This document shows, in pieces, positions 12,701-26,500 of a DNA stretch of 64,000 bases. This DNA is from Gymnogyps californianus. Taxonomy: Eukaryota; Chordata; Aves; Accipitriformes; Cathartidae. The translations under genes were made by a program, and so were the position numbers. The notes under the pieces were generated by a model, which was not told the origin of the DNA, did no database searches, and worked only from the letters and a program-made list of their open reading frames with translations. The stretch's first letter is position 1; every line of letters begins with the position of its first letter. The stretch covers positions 2,295,001 to 2,359,000 of the forward strand of contig NC_059483.1 of NCBI RefSeq assembly GCF_018139145.2, written 5' to 3'.

Positions 12701-14388
12701 TCCAGATCAGACTTGCACTATGTTGCAGATGTCTTAGTAAAGGGGCCTTGAGGAGAGGACGGAAGGTCTCCACAGGGCTTCATCTTGTGCTGTTACCACC
12801 CAGCACACGATACTGCCACTTCAGCAGAAAAGGACAACGTGCTGAAAGTTAAGTTGAAACCTAGAGTTGCTGCCCTTTCCTACCTGCCCTGCTCCCCTTC
12901 TCATCCCACATATATATGCTTGCTTCTTGCAGTTGATTAGGGCATTCTCCCAAAGTCAATGAGTTTATTCAAAAATACACCTATTGCAAAGTGAAAAAAC
13001 ATCCCTAGGTAGGACTGCAGGTCTAGAGCAAAGCAGCAGCAGGAGCCGGGAAGCGGGCTGGACCTCTGGCAGCCAAGAGGCAGCAGCAGCACGTGGGAAG
13101 AGCATTCCCTGACAGGGCAGGGAGCACAGCACCGGCCATCCCTACCCTTGGGGCATTTTCCCAGGAGTCTCCCACTCACTCACCGCGCTGCTGTGTGCTC
13201 AGCTGGGTGTGCTCGGGTAACAGCCCACACGCGTGGACTGCACACACCCACATGCGCACAGCCTCCTCGCTCCATTTGCTCTTCCCTCCTCCAGGTCCCT
13301 ACGCTCTGGGGGCCCAGTGCCTGCCCCTGGCTGGACTGGCAACAGAGCATGATGTTCTGCTCCTGTGCCCTCCTCCTTTCCAGCTAGGCTAGCCAAAGCA
13401 GAGATCATCTGCAACATCCCAGCTGGCCAGTCAGCCTAGCGATACTACAGGTTCCTCTGCCTTCAAAGCATCTCCCTCCCTTGTGGCTGCAGCTATAGGT
13501 ACAGCTATAAACAATTATTACTACTATGAAACTGTCTGACCTCTAAAGCTTTTGCCTTTTTGTGCTGTGAATCTAGCACTACGCAACAACTTTAAACCCT
13601 GCTGCAAGTGAGAACTGGACATGAGACGCCATCTGCTCCCGGGCACTGACTCCCAGTTGCAGCGAGCGTCCTTCCACACCACTGCTTCCCCCAGTCCCCA
13701 GTGCCAATTCTCAATTGCTCGTGAACACATTCACTGGGAGGGTGTATTGCTCTGTACACCAACCTAAGCACCTAGGTTGCTTAGAAATGCATGAGATACC
13801 TTAGACTAGGGTTTTGAGATTGACTGTAGGAATGTCTAGATATACAAACATATGTGCATATACATACTCTTCTGATGCAAACAGAGAATAGGTCTGTACC
13901 TACAGAAAAATGTTCTCAACAAGACAAAGGAGTTGTATGTAGGAAAGGGAAAGAAAAAAAACCGAATGGTGTACACTTTCCATCTGTAATTCACAAGATG
14001 GTCACTCAGAAGTATATAAAATTAAACTACAAAATATCCTCTTGTTGCAAGGTTATGTGACCTGATGAAGAGTCACCTAGACTCAGAGAGCAGATAAAAA
14101 GGTTATATCCTTCATAAAAAGGTAACGAAATCAGATATTTTTACAGTGACAGCAACCGCAGGAATTAGACTTAAACTTGCAAGTCTAAAGTAGAAAAGCA
14201 ACAGAAACAAGCTTACCTTTCAAATTATATTTGAAGTTATTAGTTGACTAAAAATGTTTTGTTCCTGATTTAGTACAGAAGTGCTTACACATACAAAACA
14301 CAGCTTGAAAGAGCGAGAATTTTATTTTCCTTTACTGAATAATAAAGACAGTGTTTAACACAGAATGATGAACTGTAAATTACGTTAC

Positions 14389-14500
14389 CTTTTCTCCATA
14401 GCCTCTATCTTTGGTCATCATTTCCCTGAGCGTCTGTAATACTTTAATACATAGTTTCTCCTCATTCTCCTCTAGCAGCTGTTTAGTATGCTTTATTAAC
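14389..14500 (-). CDS. ITPR1: ITPR1 exon 39, last exon in window
   Basis: 112 bases. The first completes K1654, then L1655 to K1691: [20 protein letters not shown] and [17 protein letters not shown]. Acceptor TTTTCAG, donor GTAACG. Ends exactly at the mammalian SII splice position (1692), after which neuronal SII cassettes or the next constitutive exon join. Neither was found to the left. Confidence 0.97.
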
Positions 14501-17500
14501 CTGAAAATAACCAATCAATCACAGCTCGTTTTAGTACTAATATTCTAAAAATGGGATAAAATATACGTGGCTATCTTACTTAATTGGTTTAAGCCGCAAA
14601 CAAGTTTTATTATCATACCACTATACAACCATCTTGGGAACACTCTCTCAAGAGCAACATTTAAGCAGCTACCACGGGCTTTGGCGAAGCTGTGAAGCAA
14701 ACTGCATCCCCCCGGCAGGAGGACAGCCAGATAAAACCCTCTGATTACAGGCAGAAAGGAAGCAGGGGAAGGGGCAGTGGGATTTAGGACCTGATGGTCC
14801 ACCAGAACAAGCACTTAACAATAAGAAAGAAAACTATTCCCCATACTACTTTGTTAAAAAACATACTGAGAGTCCTGGATAGCGCAGTTAGAAATCCATC
14901 CTACCCAGGATTTATTTGTTACTCTGCTACCTCGTTTCCATAAACTCTCTATATAACCCCCCCCACCTCCAGGAGGGGATCTGAGAAGCTGGATTCTGCT
15001 CTGAATTGCCCTCTAAATGGCCTTGTTATCTTTCCTTTTCCTTCCGTCCAAATTTGGACAGCATCTGCATTGGGTGATGCACATGATAACAACTGATTGT
15101 GACACACTTGCCCAGCACTAAGTGCTACAAGATCAAGTACCTTGCAAATATTACTAGGGTTGAAGGCAGGGACAGAATAACAGGGATCAGCTCAAAATTT
15201 TTTACTCGTTTTTACTGCTGTTCACAACACTTGTATCCTGCAGCAAATACAGAAATCTTCGAGCATGAGCTCTGAGAGCCTATCAAGCAGTCTTTCCCCA
15301 CCCCTCAAGAGCTTTTTTTTCCCCTCCCTCCCTCCAAGGACAAATTGTATTTACCATACCATAAAATACTGTGCTTTACAAGTATTTCAAAGTGTATAAA
15401 GTATTTATAAAGCTGGGCAAGAGGGCACCGTTCCACAGGGCATGGGAAAATTGGGAAAAAGCAAAAAATAACAAAACCCCTCCCAACAAGCCAGACTTCA
15501 AGACAACTTACTTGCAAATGAAACCTCCGCTTTCACACTTCCTCCTTGCATCCGTGTTCTCTGGGAAGAGCAGTTCAGGCCTGTGAAGCACATCTACCAG
15601 TACTGACAGCTCTGCCTGGACAAGAGGACGTAGGCGATCCTCTAAAGCTGATACTATGTCCTAGAATATAACCATATCAAGATTTTAAACAAACAGTAAA
15701 TAAATTTATATGCAAATTAATCTTACAAACCGCAAAAGAGGGACAGGACAGTTAAGTCTGTCCTGCCTGGATAAACCAGATTAAAGACCTCAGAGTTCAG
15801 TCAGATAAGACTTTCAGTCTTATTGTTTAATAGTTGTCTTTAAAAAGGAAGCCCTGATTTCCAGCAGTCCCCCAGATTACTTAGTTCCCCTACCCTCCCC
15901 CATCTTTGTAGGTGCTCTTGTTGATATAGGAGAAAGAGAAAAATGCAGATTCATAGCCACACTGAAACTTTGTGATAATGATCAAGCTATTTATGCTTAC
16001 ATGAACTGACAAAAAGAACTATGGTTAAAATTACGCAAAAATAAAATTATTCCCCTTTTCCTCAATGTTTGGAAAGCTGCAGGTACCTTAAAAATGAAAT
16101 CACATTTATCCTAATACTTAAACAAGCAGAAAATACCGAGATACCTATGAAGCCAGAGAGGAAGTTTAATCGAATTGAAATGGACTAATAGACAGGAAAG
16201 GATAAAGAGGGAGAAGCTATTTCAATGAGACTGGGTTGGGCAGTGTTTTTACATTACGTAATAGAAGTTTACATAAAGTTAGTTAGAACTGTTTGCCAGA
16301 AAAAGCTTTTGACCAGAGAATGAACCTTCAAAGGATAAAGGCGTCATTCATGATGATGAATTTCATTTGGTATAAAAAAGGCCTTATTGAACCGTCTACA
16401 GATCTGAACATAGAATACAGCTATAACACATCAGTCCCTATTTCTAACATAAAGCATTACGTTTAAACAGTCTTTTTAGCAAAAACAGTATGGGAATGCA
16501 CACACTTTGTTTCAGGCAATGACTGTGGCTGCAACTGGTTCACAAGGAACCGATACATCTATCTGTTTCAAGCTCTGCAGTGGTTTCCAGGCAAGGCTGT
16601 GGCACCTTTCGTTGTACTGCGAGTTTTAGTGTACAAGGAGCAAAGCACTGGAGGAGTTTGGAAGGCTGTGATGATGAAAAAGTCCTGTCTTATCAACTAG
16701 CTTCAAATATCAACATCTCCTAGGATGAGTACTTCTATACCTATTAGCCATGCACGTTCCATTACCTGTCTTGATACAACGGTTTACATTTGATTTTATA
16801 TACAGTATTACAGTAGTAGTATATTCAGCATCAGCTAACTTGATTACCATGTGGCATTTTGACTAGTTAATTCCCAAATGTCTTTCTAGTTAGTAATTCC
16901 TCCTCTTGTATAGGCATGCAAGTAAGGGCTTATCAAAGGTGGAAGGGGAGCTGTGTAGTCACCTGTAATCTTTCAATTATGTTTCGATAATCCCTGGAGG
17001 CAGCGAGCACCGAATCTCTGCGGGCAGCATTCCTTGCAGTCATTCGCCAGTTCATTGCAGTCTTCTGTACAATGTTGTGAGATTTCAGGAAGAGATTGTT
17101 GACCTGACTGTCCAAGTCTACAGGAATTGCAATTGCTCGGCTTTTTGCTGCAACAAGCAAAAGTTAGTAAGAATTGACTCCTTCAGCCCATATATTACAA
17201 CCAATGCAAGAACAAGACAACCTCTACTTGCAATTCCTTCTACAATCTCCTTCGTGTGCAATTTAAACAATGCAATGCTCAGTCCCTGCGTAATGGGTCA
17301 GACCTCTGTGTAGCATTACGTTTAAAGGTTTTCACACCTCAGAGCTGTTTACTGTCTTTAAAGTGTGGGAGTAGGAATCTGTCCTTACACTCCCAACAAC
17401 TCATGCTAACACACATGTACACCTATCCAACAGAATTTGGCCTCAATATCCAGTACGAATTACTCTTTTTGCTACTAAAAGTGGAGCAAATTACTGGGAG

Positions 17501-20500
17501 GAGCGGCACAAAACGATTTCCCTGCTGCACATCACCAGGACTGCAGAGTTTTGAGGTTAAATGGAGAAAGCACTTCAGGTTACAGTGACACCACTTATTG
17601 CTCAACCATGACAATCTATTAACATAACTCTGGCTTTGTACTATGCCTTGCCTCCAAGTTGTCTGCAGGTGGCACTTGCGGTAAGTAAACCGCACTTTCT
17701 TTTTGGAAGGATGACATGTAAGCAGCAAATACTGGATGACCACGTTCGCAGCAGTTAGTTCGGATTGCATCCATTTCTTACCTACATCTGAGAGGACCCG
17801 AATGCAGCTTTCCACTGATGCCTTTTGGCTTGGCATTAACCAGTTGCAATGGTACACTCTGAACACGCCTTGCAGCAACTGTACGAACACAGGCTGGCGA
17901 GTCTAGAACACAAGGTTAAAGAAAAGAAAAATCAAACTCATCACACCATATTGAGATGTATCAGCATCACCTTGAGGTAATAATACCGGTTACTAGCTTC
18001 AGCCATGACTCTCTGCACACCAGTCATTTCTAACTGGTCTGCATCCACTTGTTAGGCAACTTCATGTTGTAGACAGCATATCTACCTCATGATCAGCAAC
18101 TGAATGGAAAGGGTGGGAACGAATGCTGGAAGGGAAATAATAAACAGACAGCTTCTAAAGCATGAAGCCTCAGTAATTGAAGCTTGACTAAGCAAAGGAA
18201 ATAAGCAGCCATCTTCATCTGTTTAATCAGAGTTATCAGCAAACCTGGCATACAGAGATTCTTCTTTTAGCATTGACCAGTAGCTGACTCAATAGTCCAC
18301 AGGGAAATGGGACTTTGTTCTTGGCTAAACAAAAGCACAGCTCCAGAGTCGAAAACTCATCATTTCCAGTATTATTAGCTGGTATCTAATTTACTGAAGA
18401 AACCAGCCGTGTGTTATTTCAAACACAGGTAGTAGTTAGTGGTAAACACTACAGCTGCTATGGATCCGCCAAAATTAAGGCGTGGTTTTTAGCCCTGTAT
18501 TTTGCAAGGTGATCTTCCACTATAGATAGGCGAGCTACTCCAACACACACATGCACATGAGCTCTGTTCTTTCATCTTTCCAATGTCCCAACAATAGTGA
18601 CCAAAACTCCCTGTTTGGTTTTGTACAGTAACTACTTAGTAGAACAATTCATTTATTTTACCTGTAGAGGAAAGAGTATTTTCAATATTTCAAACGAACC
18701 TACATTGAGAGGGAATACCCCGTGTCCCTGTGCCTACTAGCTATGTAATGTTTCTATCAGCTAAGTGAACTACACCACAGTGCAAAGCCCACAAGACTCA
18801 GGAACCAGGGAAAAAAATACCTCTTTTATTCTGGTCAAGATTAATGCCTGTTTGTAAGAAAAAAAGTGGAGTTAGATGAAAAAGCCAAATCTATTAGACA
18901 ATTAAATCTATTGGATCAATTCAAACACCACCATTATGAAACGTACAAAAGTAGAATCAAAATTCAAGAACCAAAGATTACTAAGAGGCAAATACCTATT
19001 ATCCTTTCTAGAAATAAGCCAAACACCAAAAACATGGCAGACAGTAGTATTCTCCAAGGACACTGAAAATACCTGCACTTTTGGATTTAAGCCACCCACA
19101 TATTCCTTTCAGTTCATGTTTAAAGACTTTTTGGTCTTAAAAAGCTTCAGAGACATTTCATTTGCTTAAACTAGGTCAATAAATCAAATAAGAAATTTAC
19201 TCCATGTTCTACATGCCTCCAACCACACTTGTGAAGGAAAGCCTTGGGCAGCAGCACCCTTAGGAGGCAAACAGGCTAAACAGTACTTGTTAAAGAGGAA
19301 AAGTTTTGGACAGCTGTTCTTTGAAAAGACATATTTATGTTCTCCTAATTTTATATTATTTGAACTCCATGACAGACGTACAAGGTGTTCCTTGAGCAAG
19401 CAAGGCTGGTCCTGACTCAAAGGAGGTACAATTTAAGTCGAACAAGCCGTAACATGAAAGAGCATGAGACAAGAAGAGGCTCGCATGGGAAGAAACGAGA
19501 TGACAAGGTGCAGCAGAAAGCACGGGGAGTGACTGAATCCAAAGGCAACGCAAAGGAGAGCGGCAACCGTCACTCGCCTACGGAGAGAGCGGCACCAGAT
19601 CAGGTAGCAGTGGCTGCAGAATGCCCTGCAGCATCTCAGGCGGGAGGGAAAAATCCCACCCAGAGGAGCGACGTACGCCAGCTAGGTGGTCCAACAGGCT
19701 GTACTCCTCAGACGGGAGAGTCCTCGGTTATCGGCAAGAGTCTTGACAGGCAGAAAAAGGGAGAGAAACAGAGCTTTTAACTTAGAGATGTAGAGGAAAG
19801 ATGAATCTAGGATAAGACAGAAAGACAGAGCTATCAACTGAGATGGTAAAAGAGAGGTGAAGTAAGTTACTTCATTCTGCTAGACAGAGGGAGAGATTGA
19901 GAAACTAAAGAAAAACTGCTGACATAAAATTAACAGATGGCTAAAATATGATGGTAAGGAAGTGTATTCAAATGCTGTACACTCAGAGATGACAACTAAA
20001 AGCATGAAAGCCAAGCTATATGGTACAGAGGGAAGAGAGAAGGGCAGAGCCCCGTGGGGCAAGGCTAATTTGATCTCAATTTCTCATTTCTTTTGATGAA
20101 GTTTTGACAAACTAGCATGGAGGCTGATACTGCAATGGCAGCTGACATTTTCAAGTCACATGAGGAGCAAATCAACTGCTGGACTGCTCAGACTTGTATG
20201 GGTTAAGACACAACCCTAATAAAGCTCCTCAGCCCAAACACAGCTCTCTGGGCCCTCAGAGGCAATGCCCACAGTTTGGGAATTTAAGAATATTTGAGCC
20301 AGTCTCAAACACAGCTCTGTCGCTTTCAGTGTGACTATCTCCTTGTCTGAATAAGGAGGGCTGTCTAAGCCTATGTGAGAAGCAGAACTGTATTGAATGC
20401 TAAACAGTTGGTGGATCAGGCTGGCCACTGGTCACCCAGACATGGCTGTGTACACGTCCTGACTCGAGGGCAGAGATACAGGTAGTCAATAATGCAAAAG

Positions 20501-23500
20501 CAGGAACATTATTGCTCATACTGAGCAGAAAGAAGTCTTTACCTGATGCACAGTCATGCAGCAGTTTTATGTACACTTCCCTGGAGCACTGCAGTCGCCC
20601 AGGCAGTGCCCCATGATCCAAAGGGTTAGCATAAATTCTTTGACAAGGCACTGACATGCCAAGTTGCCAGATACCCTTTATGGCCACTTTTGGGAACCAG
20701 ATGCCACCTAACCTGTTGCCAGTTGCATTCAATTACAAACCCGAAGCTTGCACTGCGAACAACTGCCTTTGGCACGATGAGGTTGCATCAAGTTTCAACA
20801 ACTACCATACTTAAACTTCTGACAGGCCTGCCAGGCACCTGACCACTCCACCCACACTCCTCCCTAAAAGTTATTTATTCATAAAAGAATGATGTTATCT
20901 TTGTGCTGCAATACAAATATTAGGGCAATGTCCTGACACTGCTGTTCTGCAGTGGAAATCTCTACCTTCTGTCACTTCACAAATGTTCCAAGCTTCTCCT
21001 CCACATTTCCCCAACTTTTGAACAAGACAAAAAATTACTCAGCTTAATGAAACACACTAGAGCTTTTGGAAATTTTTTGGTTTTGGAATGTTTTTGTTTT
21101 TCAAGGAAATTAGAATCTTCCTATAAAAACATGCTTTCTTTAAACAATCACCTTTGCACCCTCTGTAATACAACACTCTCCTCCTGTCTGGAAAGCTTGC
21201 CATCAAAGCTCTATCTTCCTTCTTCATGGCACTCTGGAGAACTCCTTGCTGCTCTGCTACTACTTTACCACTGCTAGACAGCTGGCATGCCAAACTACCA
21301 CTGACCAAAACTGCTTGTTTGCTCTCCTACACCTGCCCTCATCATCTTATTCAACTGTACTCTGATCTATGGCTGCAAAGAGGGTGACCAGAGCCCTTAG
21401 ATGCAACTGCAATACAAAACAGGGACAAATACTTCACTTCCCTACTTGCAGTGTGATTTTCTCACCCGGAACCTGAAAAGGACATGTAGAAACTCTCTCC
21501 AGAAGACCTGTGTGGTCTCAGTGATAGTACAGAACTGAATCTACTGATTAAGTAATGTGACACTTCAGCTTCTCTAGAAAAATGTTTGTACTCTGATCTA
21601 CAAATCTTCCCACTTCTACAGCAAAAGAAACATCCTGGTCACGAAGAATACATATTTGCTCCCCTATTACAAACACGTGTTTCTTTTTAACTGGTAAATG
21701 GAACCAAAGCGGAATGAACATAATTGCATTGGCAGCATATTTTCACTTTTCTGTCTCTCTACATTCTCCTACCTGCAAAGTAGTGCTCTGATCAGAGAAT
21801 GGGGAACTGAAGAAAGTGGTGACTATACTCATCACTATTTCTGTAACGTACTTCTCCAATATGGAGTCAGCATGCTTTCTGTCGCTGGTATTGTTACAAG
21901 CCTGCAAAACAATTCATTCTTAGGTCAGAAGAAGCTCAACCAAGGTAGATTAATAAGTGTTACAGACTGGAATTCTTCATTTCGCACTGTTCGAGTCACA
22001 GCAATTCCCTGCCACAATGATATTTATGACACTTGGATCTCTGGATTGCCAGCACACACAAAAGCAGAAGCCCAACACCGTTACTGTTTTAATGTGTTGG
22101 CATATAGCATGTTTAGGAGGGAGGGGAAAAAAAAACCCCAGAGTGCCTTAGAGGAAAGAAAGTAGTAGGGTAGGGAGGACTGAGGTGTAATGCTTTCGTA
22201 TGGGGAAATACTTGGAATCCCAGGCAAAAAGCCACATGGCCAAACAAATGCCAAGCTTGGAAAAAATTTGTCCTGACCTGCCAAAAATCATTGACTATTG
22301 CTCGGGAAGGAGCTCACTATCCTGGCCAGAATAAGCAAGCCAGGTGGCAGAACAGAAAAAGGCATTAGGCAAAAGAGCAGGGTGTGGGGCTTTTCTGAAG
22401 TTTGTTGGTTTGGTTGGTTTTTTTTCTTTTTAAAAGGAAAATATTAATGTGTTCCATGGAATATGACTAATGAAATCCACAGGCATAAGGAAAAGACGAC
22501 ACATATAAATTTGAAGGAACACAGTATTCAGGGTACTTATTGCCTTGATGCACTGTTATGTCTTATTCTTACTGCTCTATAGTAAATAGGTTCATTTAAG
22601 CTTTTTTAAGTCAGTTCCTAGATACAGAAATCATTACCCGACAGATGTCAACCAGGAAGTTCTCAAATAGCTTCCACATATGATTACTGGTGTAAATCTC
22701 TTTCATTTCTACTTCTGTGTCCACATAGCAATGATTCAAGAAGTTGATGTATGCAATTTTGACCTAAACGTAGAGAAAAAAAATTACCATTAAAAAATAA
22801 AAACCTGAATACTATTAAGAATGAATATAATGTCACATTAAAACTGCTATATAAATCATTTGTAATTCTACTTCTTCCTTTTATTTAAGCACCGGTGAAA
22901 TTTAATGCCATGAATAGCAAGACATCATCCAATAAAAAACACCAGGACTACTGTAGACAAAACATCAGCATAATAATCATTTCCAGTTCTGCAGAACCAT
23001 CTGTTCAAGGTTAGCAGCATACTCCATAAACCTCTCTGCCTCAAGAACCCTATAAAACAAGCAAGTACAGCACCACATCCCCATTTTAAGGGCAAGGAAA
23101 CAAGCATAAAAGGATTTAACTTAGCTATCCAGATTCATTGGGGTTGCCGATAGCAGAAGCAGGGAAGGAATCCAGTTTCCCAGCTCACGGCTTACTGTCC
23201 ACCTGCACCACCACCCTTCCCAGGCCAGACTCCGCAATATCAAATCTCTCTCACCCAAAGTCAGCACATTTCAAATACATATAGGCCAGTGCCTCCAAAC
23301 GGCCCTCACCTCAGGTATGCAGTCCTCGTGGGTTACTACCCTAACAATGTCATCCAACGGAAGAAGGGAGTTGCATTTTATTTCTGTGTAGACATTTTTG
23401 CCTTCTGTGCACACTGCGAGCAGTTCTACTAAATGGATGTGGTACATCAGTGGGCTGTTTTCATCCATCCGATCCCTCTCTGATCTCATCATTTGCACCA

Positions 23501-26500
23501 AAGTCTGGAAGGAGGCTCTGTCATTGTAAAACACTAGGACGTCTTCTCCCGCATTCACCAGCTACCGAGAAAGCAAAATATTCCATCAGCAGATCAAAGC
23601 CCGTGCATCTCCCCGCAGCATCCTCCCCTAATCTGTGGGCTGACTGTTACAGTGCACATCTCAATTAGCTATTCTTCAGACACTTAAAAGGAGTGCAGCC
23701 CACCATGTCAGCTGGGCATTCCTCTTGCGCTCCCTTCATGGGATAGAGGGCTCGAGTATGACATTTTCTCTTTACAGAATTTACCACTTCTGAACTGCTG
23801 AAGAACTTCAAAGTCAGTCCAACTGACTGCTTAGACAGAAGTTGTGCCAAGAAGCTTGTGACTTTCCATTGTGCTTTTTTATTTCACATATATTGCCTCA
23901 GCTGACTTTTTAATACAGCTAGCTGTAGACATACCATTTTGGTCAGAGAAACGCCCCAGGGGCACGCCGGATGGGAAGACTGCAGGGCTCAGTAATTCCG
24001 CCCTTCTGAACAAACACCATCAATTTTCCAAGGCTGGCGAGTGACATCTTAAGTCACACACTGAAGATTTCTATCAGCTTCACATTTGAGACCCGGATGG
24101 CCCCATTTTCAGAGCAGTTCAGACCTCCTGTAACTCCATGAAGGGAAGGAGAACGAGCAAACCAAGACCTGCTCTAGGCTGGGTGCTTCTGAGCATGCAG
24201 CTGGAGGGATCTGGGGCTGTCCTCCCACAGGGTTTGCAGCCAACAGCCAGATAAAATGCAGAAGGCAACCCCCTTTTCTCAGCAGCTGCTGACCCCCATG
24301 GAAGCCGACTGCTGAGCATCTCGCAAACTTGACTCCGTGTCGAGAAGCTCGCAAAACCATTTTTGAACTGAGTGACAAAATCTGGAAGACCTTCGATCAA
24401 TCTAGTAAGATTGATATGCAAAAGCCAGAGCTTGACAAATCTGATCCTTGGGCTCCCCCTGCTGAGGAGGCCAATAAAAATCCCGTTAGACATGCAAGTA
24501 CGCTGTCAAACAGATCACGTCCAATATCCAACTTAAAGGGATTTATTCACCCTTCTCTTACCTCTCCCTTCTATCCTGACACCCCAATTTCCCAGTTAAA
24601 TACACACCTAAATTTCTGAAGACCCTCAGACTTTTCCCCCCTCAGCACTTAAACAGCTGAATATGTAGGTCTTGGTAAGATAAGAAATTCCCATCAAAAT
24701 ACTATCATGGTACAATTTTCCTTCTGCATTAGCAATCTTGAAATTAAACCATTCCTCTTCTAGCCAATTTTGCTAGAGGAAGGCACCCCTGCTTCATAAG
24801 CCCGCCTATATGCTGCTGTGTAGAAGCCTGGAAAGTAACTTGTATCATTAATAACCGACCACTCATTATACCTATGGGTGAAGAGCTCAGAAAGCTTTTG
24901 GTCACAAAAAAGCCTGTGCTTTCTGGTAGCTGTATGCTCTTTTCGCATTGAGCGAGCTAACTGTCAGCTTCTTGGCAGTCCCAGAAGCGAGAGGATCAAT
25001 TTGTCATTTTCACCAAATGGTATGTGAAAACTTCTGTTCAGACCTTGCAAATCTCTGCAGCTCTCACCTCAGCCATTACCATATCTTGGCATTTCTTAAT
25101 GAATTTTCCTTCCGCCTTGACAATTGTCTGCAGGAACTTTATGTACTGAACATTTCTGCCATGTGTTTCGATACAGTGGACAAAGTGTTGAACAACGCGT
25201 TCATTAATCTCACTGCAAAGCTGGAAGTTGTTCATAAAAATGTGCTGCATTGTTACTGCTTCCAGAATCTAATGGAGGGGATGAAAGAAAGAAAGAAATT
25301 AGAAAATAAACAAACTACCAAACCCACACAGAGGTCAGGATAAAGTCAACACTCCTGCAGGGTGCCGGACTGAAAAGAACATTTCCTAGGACCTAATCTT
25401 TCAACACAACGGCTCGTATCTAAGCCTATTTTTCAGTCCACTTCAGCCTCTGTGAACTTTCTACACTGAAACGGTCCTAAACAAACAGATCTTGCCAACT
25501 TTCGAGGCTTTAGAATGAAAACAAAATGTGACCCCTTCAACCAATCTTGCATCAGAACAGGCCCAGAGGCGATCACCAAGGACAATCCATTCTCCTTTCT
25601 TGCTAGGAAAAAAAATCAATCACAGCATGAGGTTATTCTTACCCCTGGGTTAAGGAACAGGTTTATGTGCTTGTGCAGTAATGCCTGGTTCTGTTGGTTC
25701 CCAGCACAAAAGTTCTGTAAAAACTCGTGTGCAAGCTTCATTATCTCCTGCATCCTCGTGTCTTCAGCCTGTGATTGCATGACAAATAAGATGGGGTTAA
25801 AAAGAATCTGAAGGTTCACTTTCAGGTGAGTACTGGATGAGCCACAGCTCCAGCTCTGCAAGGGAACTGTCACGTCTCTCACTCCAAAGAAAAACAAACC
25901 TCCACCCAGTTCACAGACATTAGGGATGAGTTTGGCCTGCTTCACAGTTTTAAAGATCATCAAAAATAAAGACCATAATAGAAATTACAGTAGTTTATTC
26001 TCTAAAATTGCATACTCCATGGCCAAGCCTGCCAGCAACGTGCTTTAGTCACTTTTACACTTCTGAACATACCAGCACGTTGGCCAAACCACACATCATC
26101 ACCTTCGGGCTACACAGGAAAATTGCCATGTTCCACTGAAATGCATTTCAGCAGCGACAGATAGGTAGTTCATGGCAAAGAAGAGATGGAAAGTTATTAT
26201 TGCAACAGCTAAGCCCGATTTATATTTACTGGAATCCGCACACTACTTGCATGCTTCCAAGTACAGTTCAGGAATCGGTGCCTTTCCTCTGACATCAGTG
26301 TGGATTACCAGTCCACTGATGGTATAAAATGCAGTGTGGAAAATTAGTGTCTGCTTTTATTTTTAAGGAGTTTCATATATTTCCAAGGGTGAAACACCTT
26401 CCACACTGCCTGTCCAATATGTATTCACATGTATGGGACAGAAAGATGACAAGAGGTGTTGAAGGGTGTTTTTGCTGCCGATTTTTTAGCAAAATATGAA

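Larger units (their letters stand above)
1..14388 (-). other. ITPR1 intron 39 (5' part), no exon found
   Basis: At least 14.4 kb without a coding exon, by far the longest intron here. The SII cassettes and the following constitutive exon were searched for by expected residues and not found. It contains an AGG7 repeat, several G and T/A homopolymer runs, a possible CR1 relic, an 18-bp palindrome and a 171-codon chance-like frame at 5233-5748. That the region is still ITPR1 intron is inferred from the missing downstream exons. Confidence 0.8.

Noticed and set aside
1..14388. Search for SII cassettes and the following ITPR1 exon
   Set aside because: No minus-strand block encoding the expected SII or GEALRQ/RYYGN-type residues was seen.
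19385..19780. 131-codon charged plus-strand frame
   Set aside because: Lies in a purine-rich stretch that suppresses stop codons. Low-complexity charged composition and no family resemblance.
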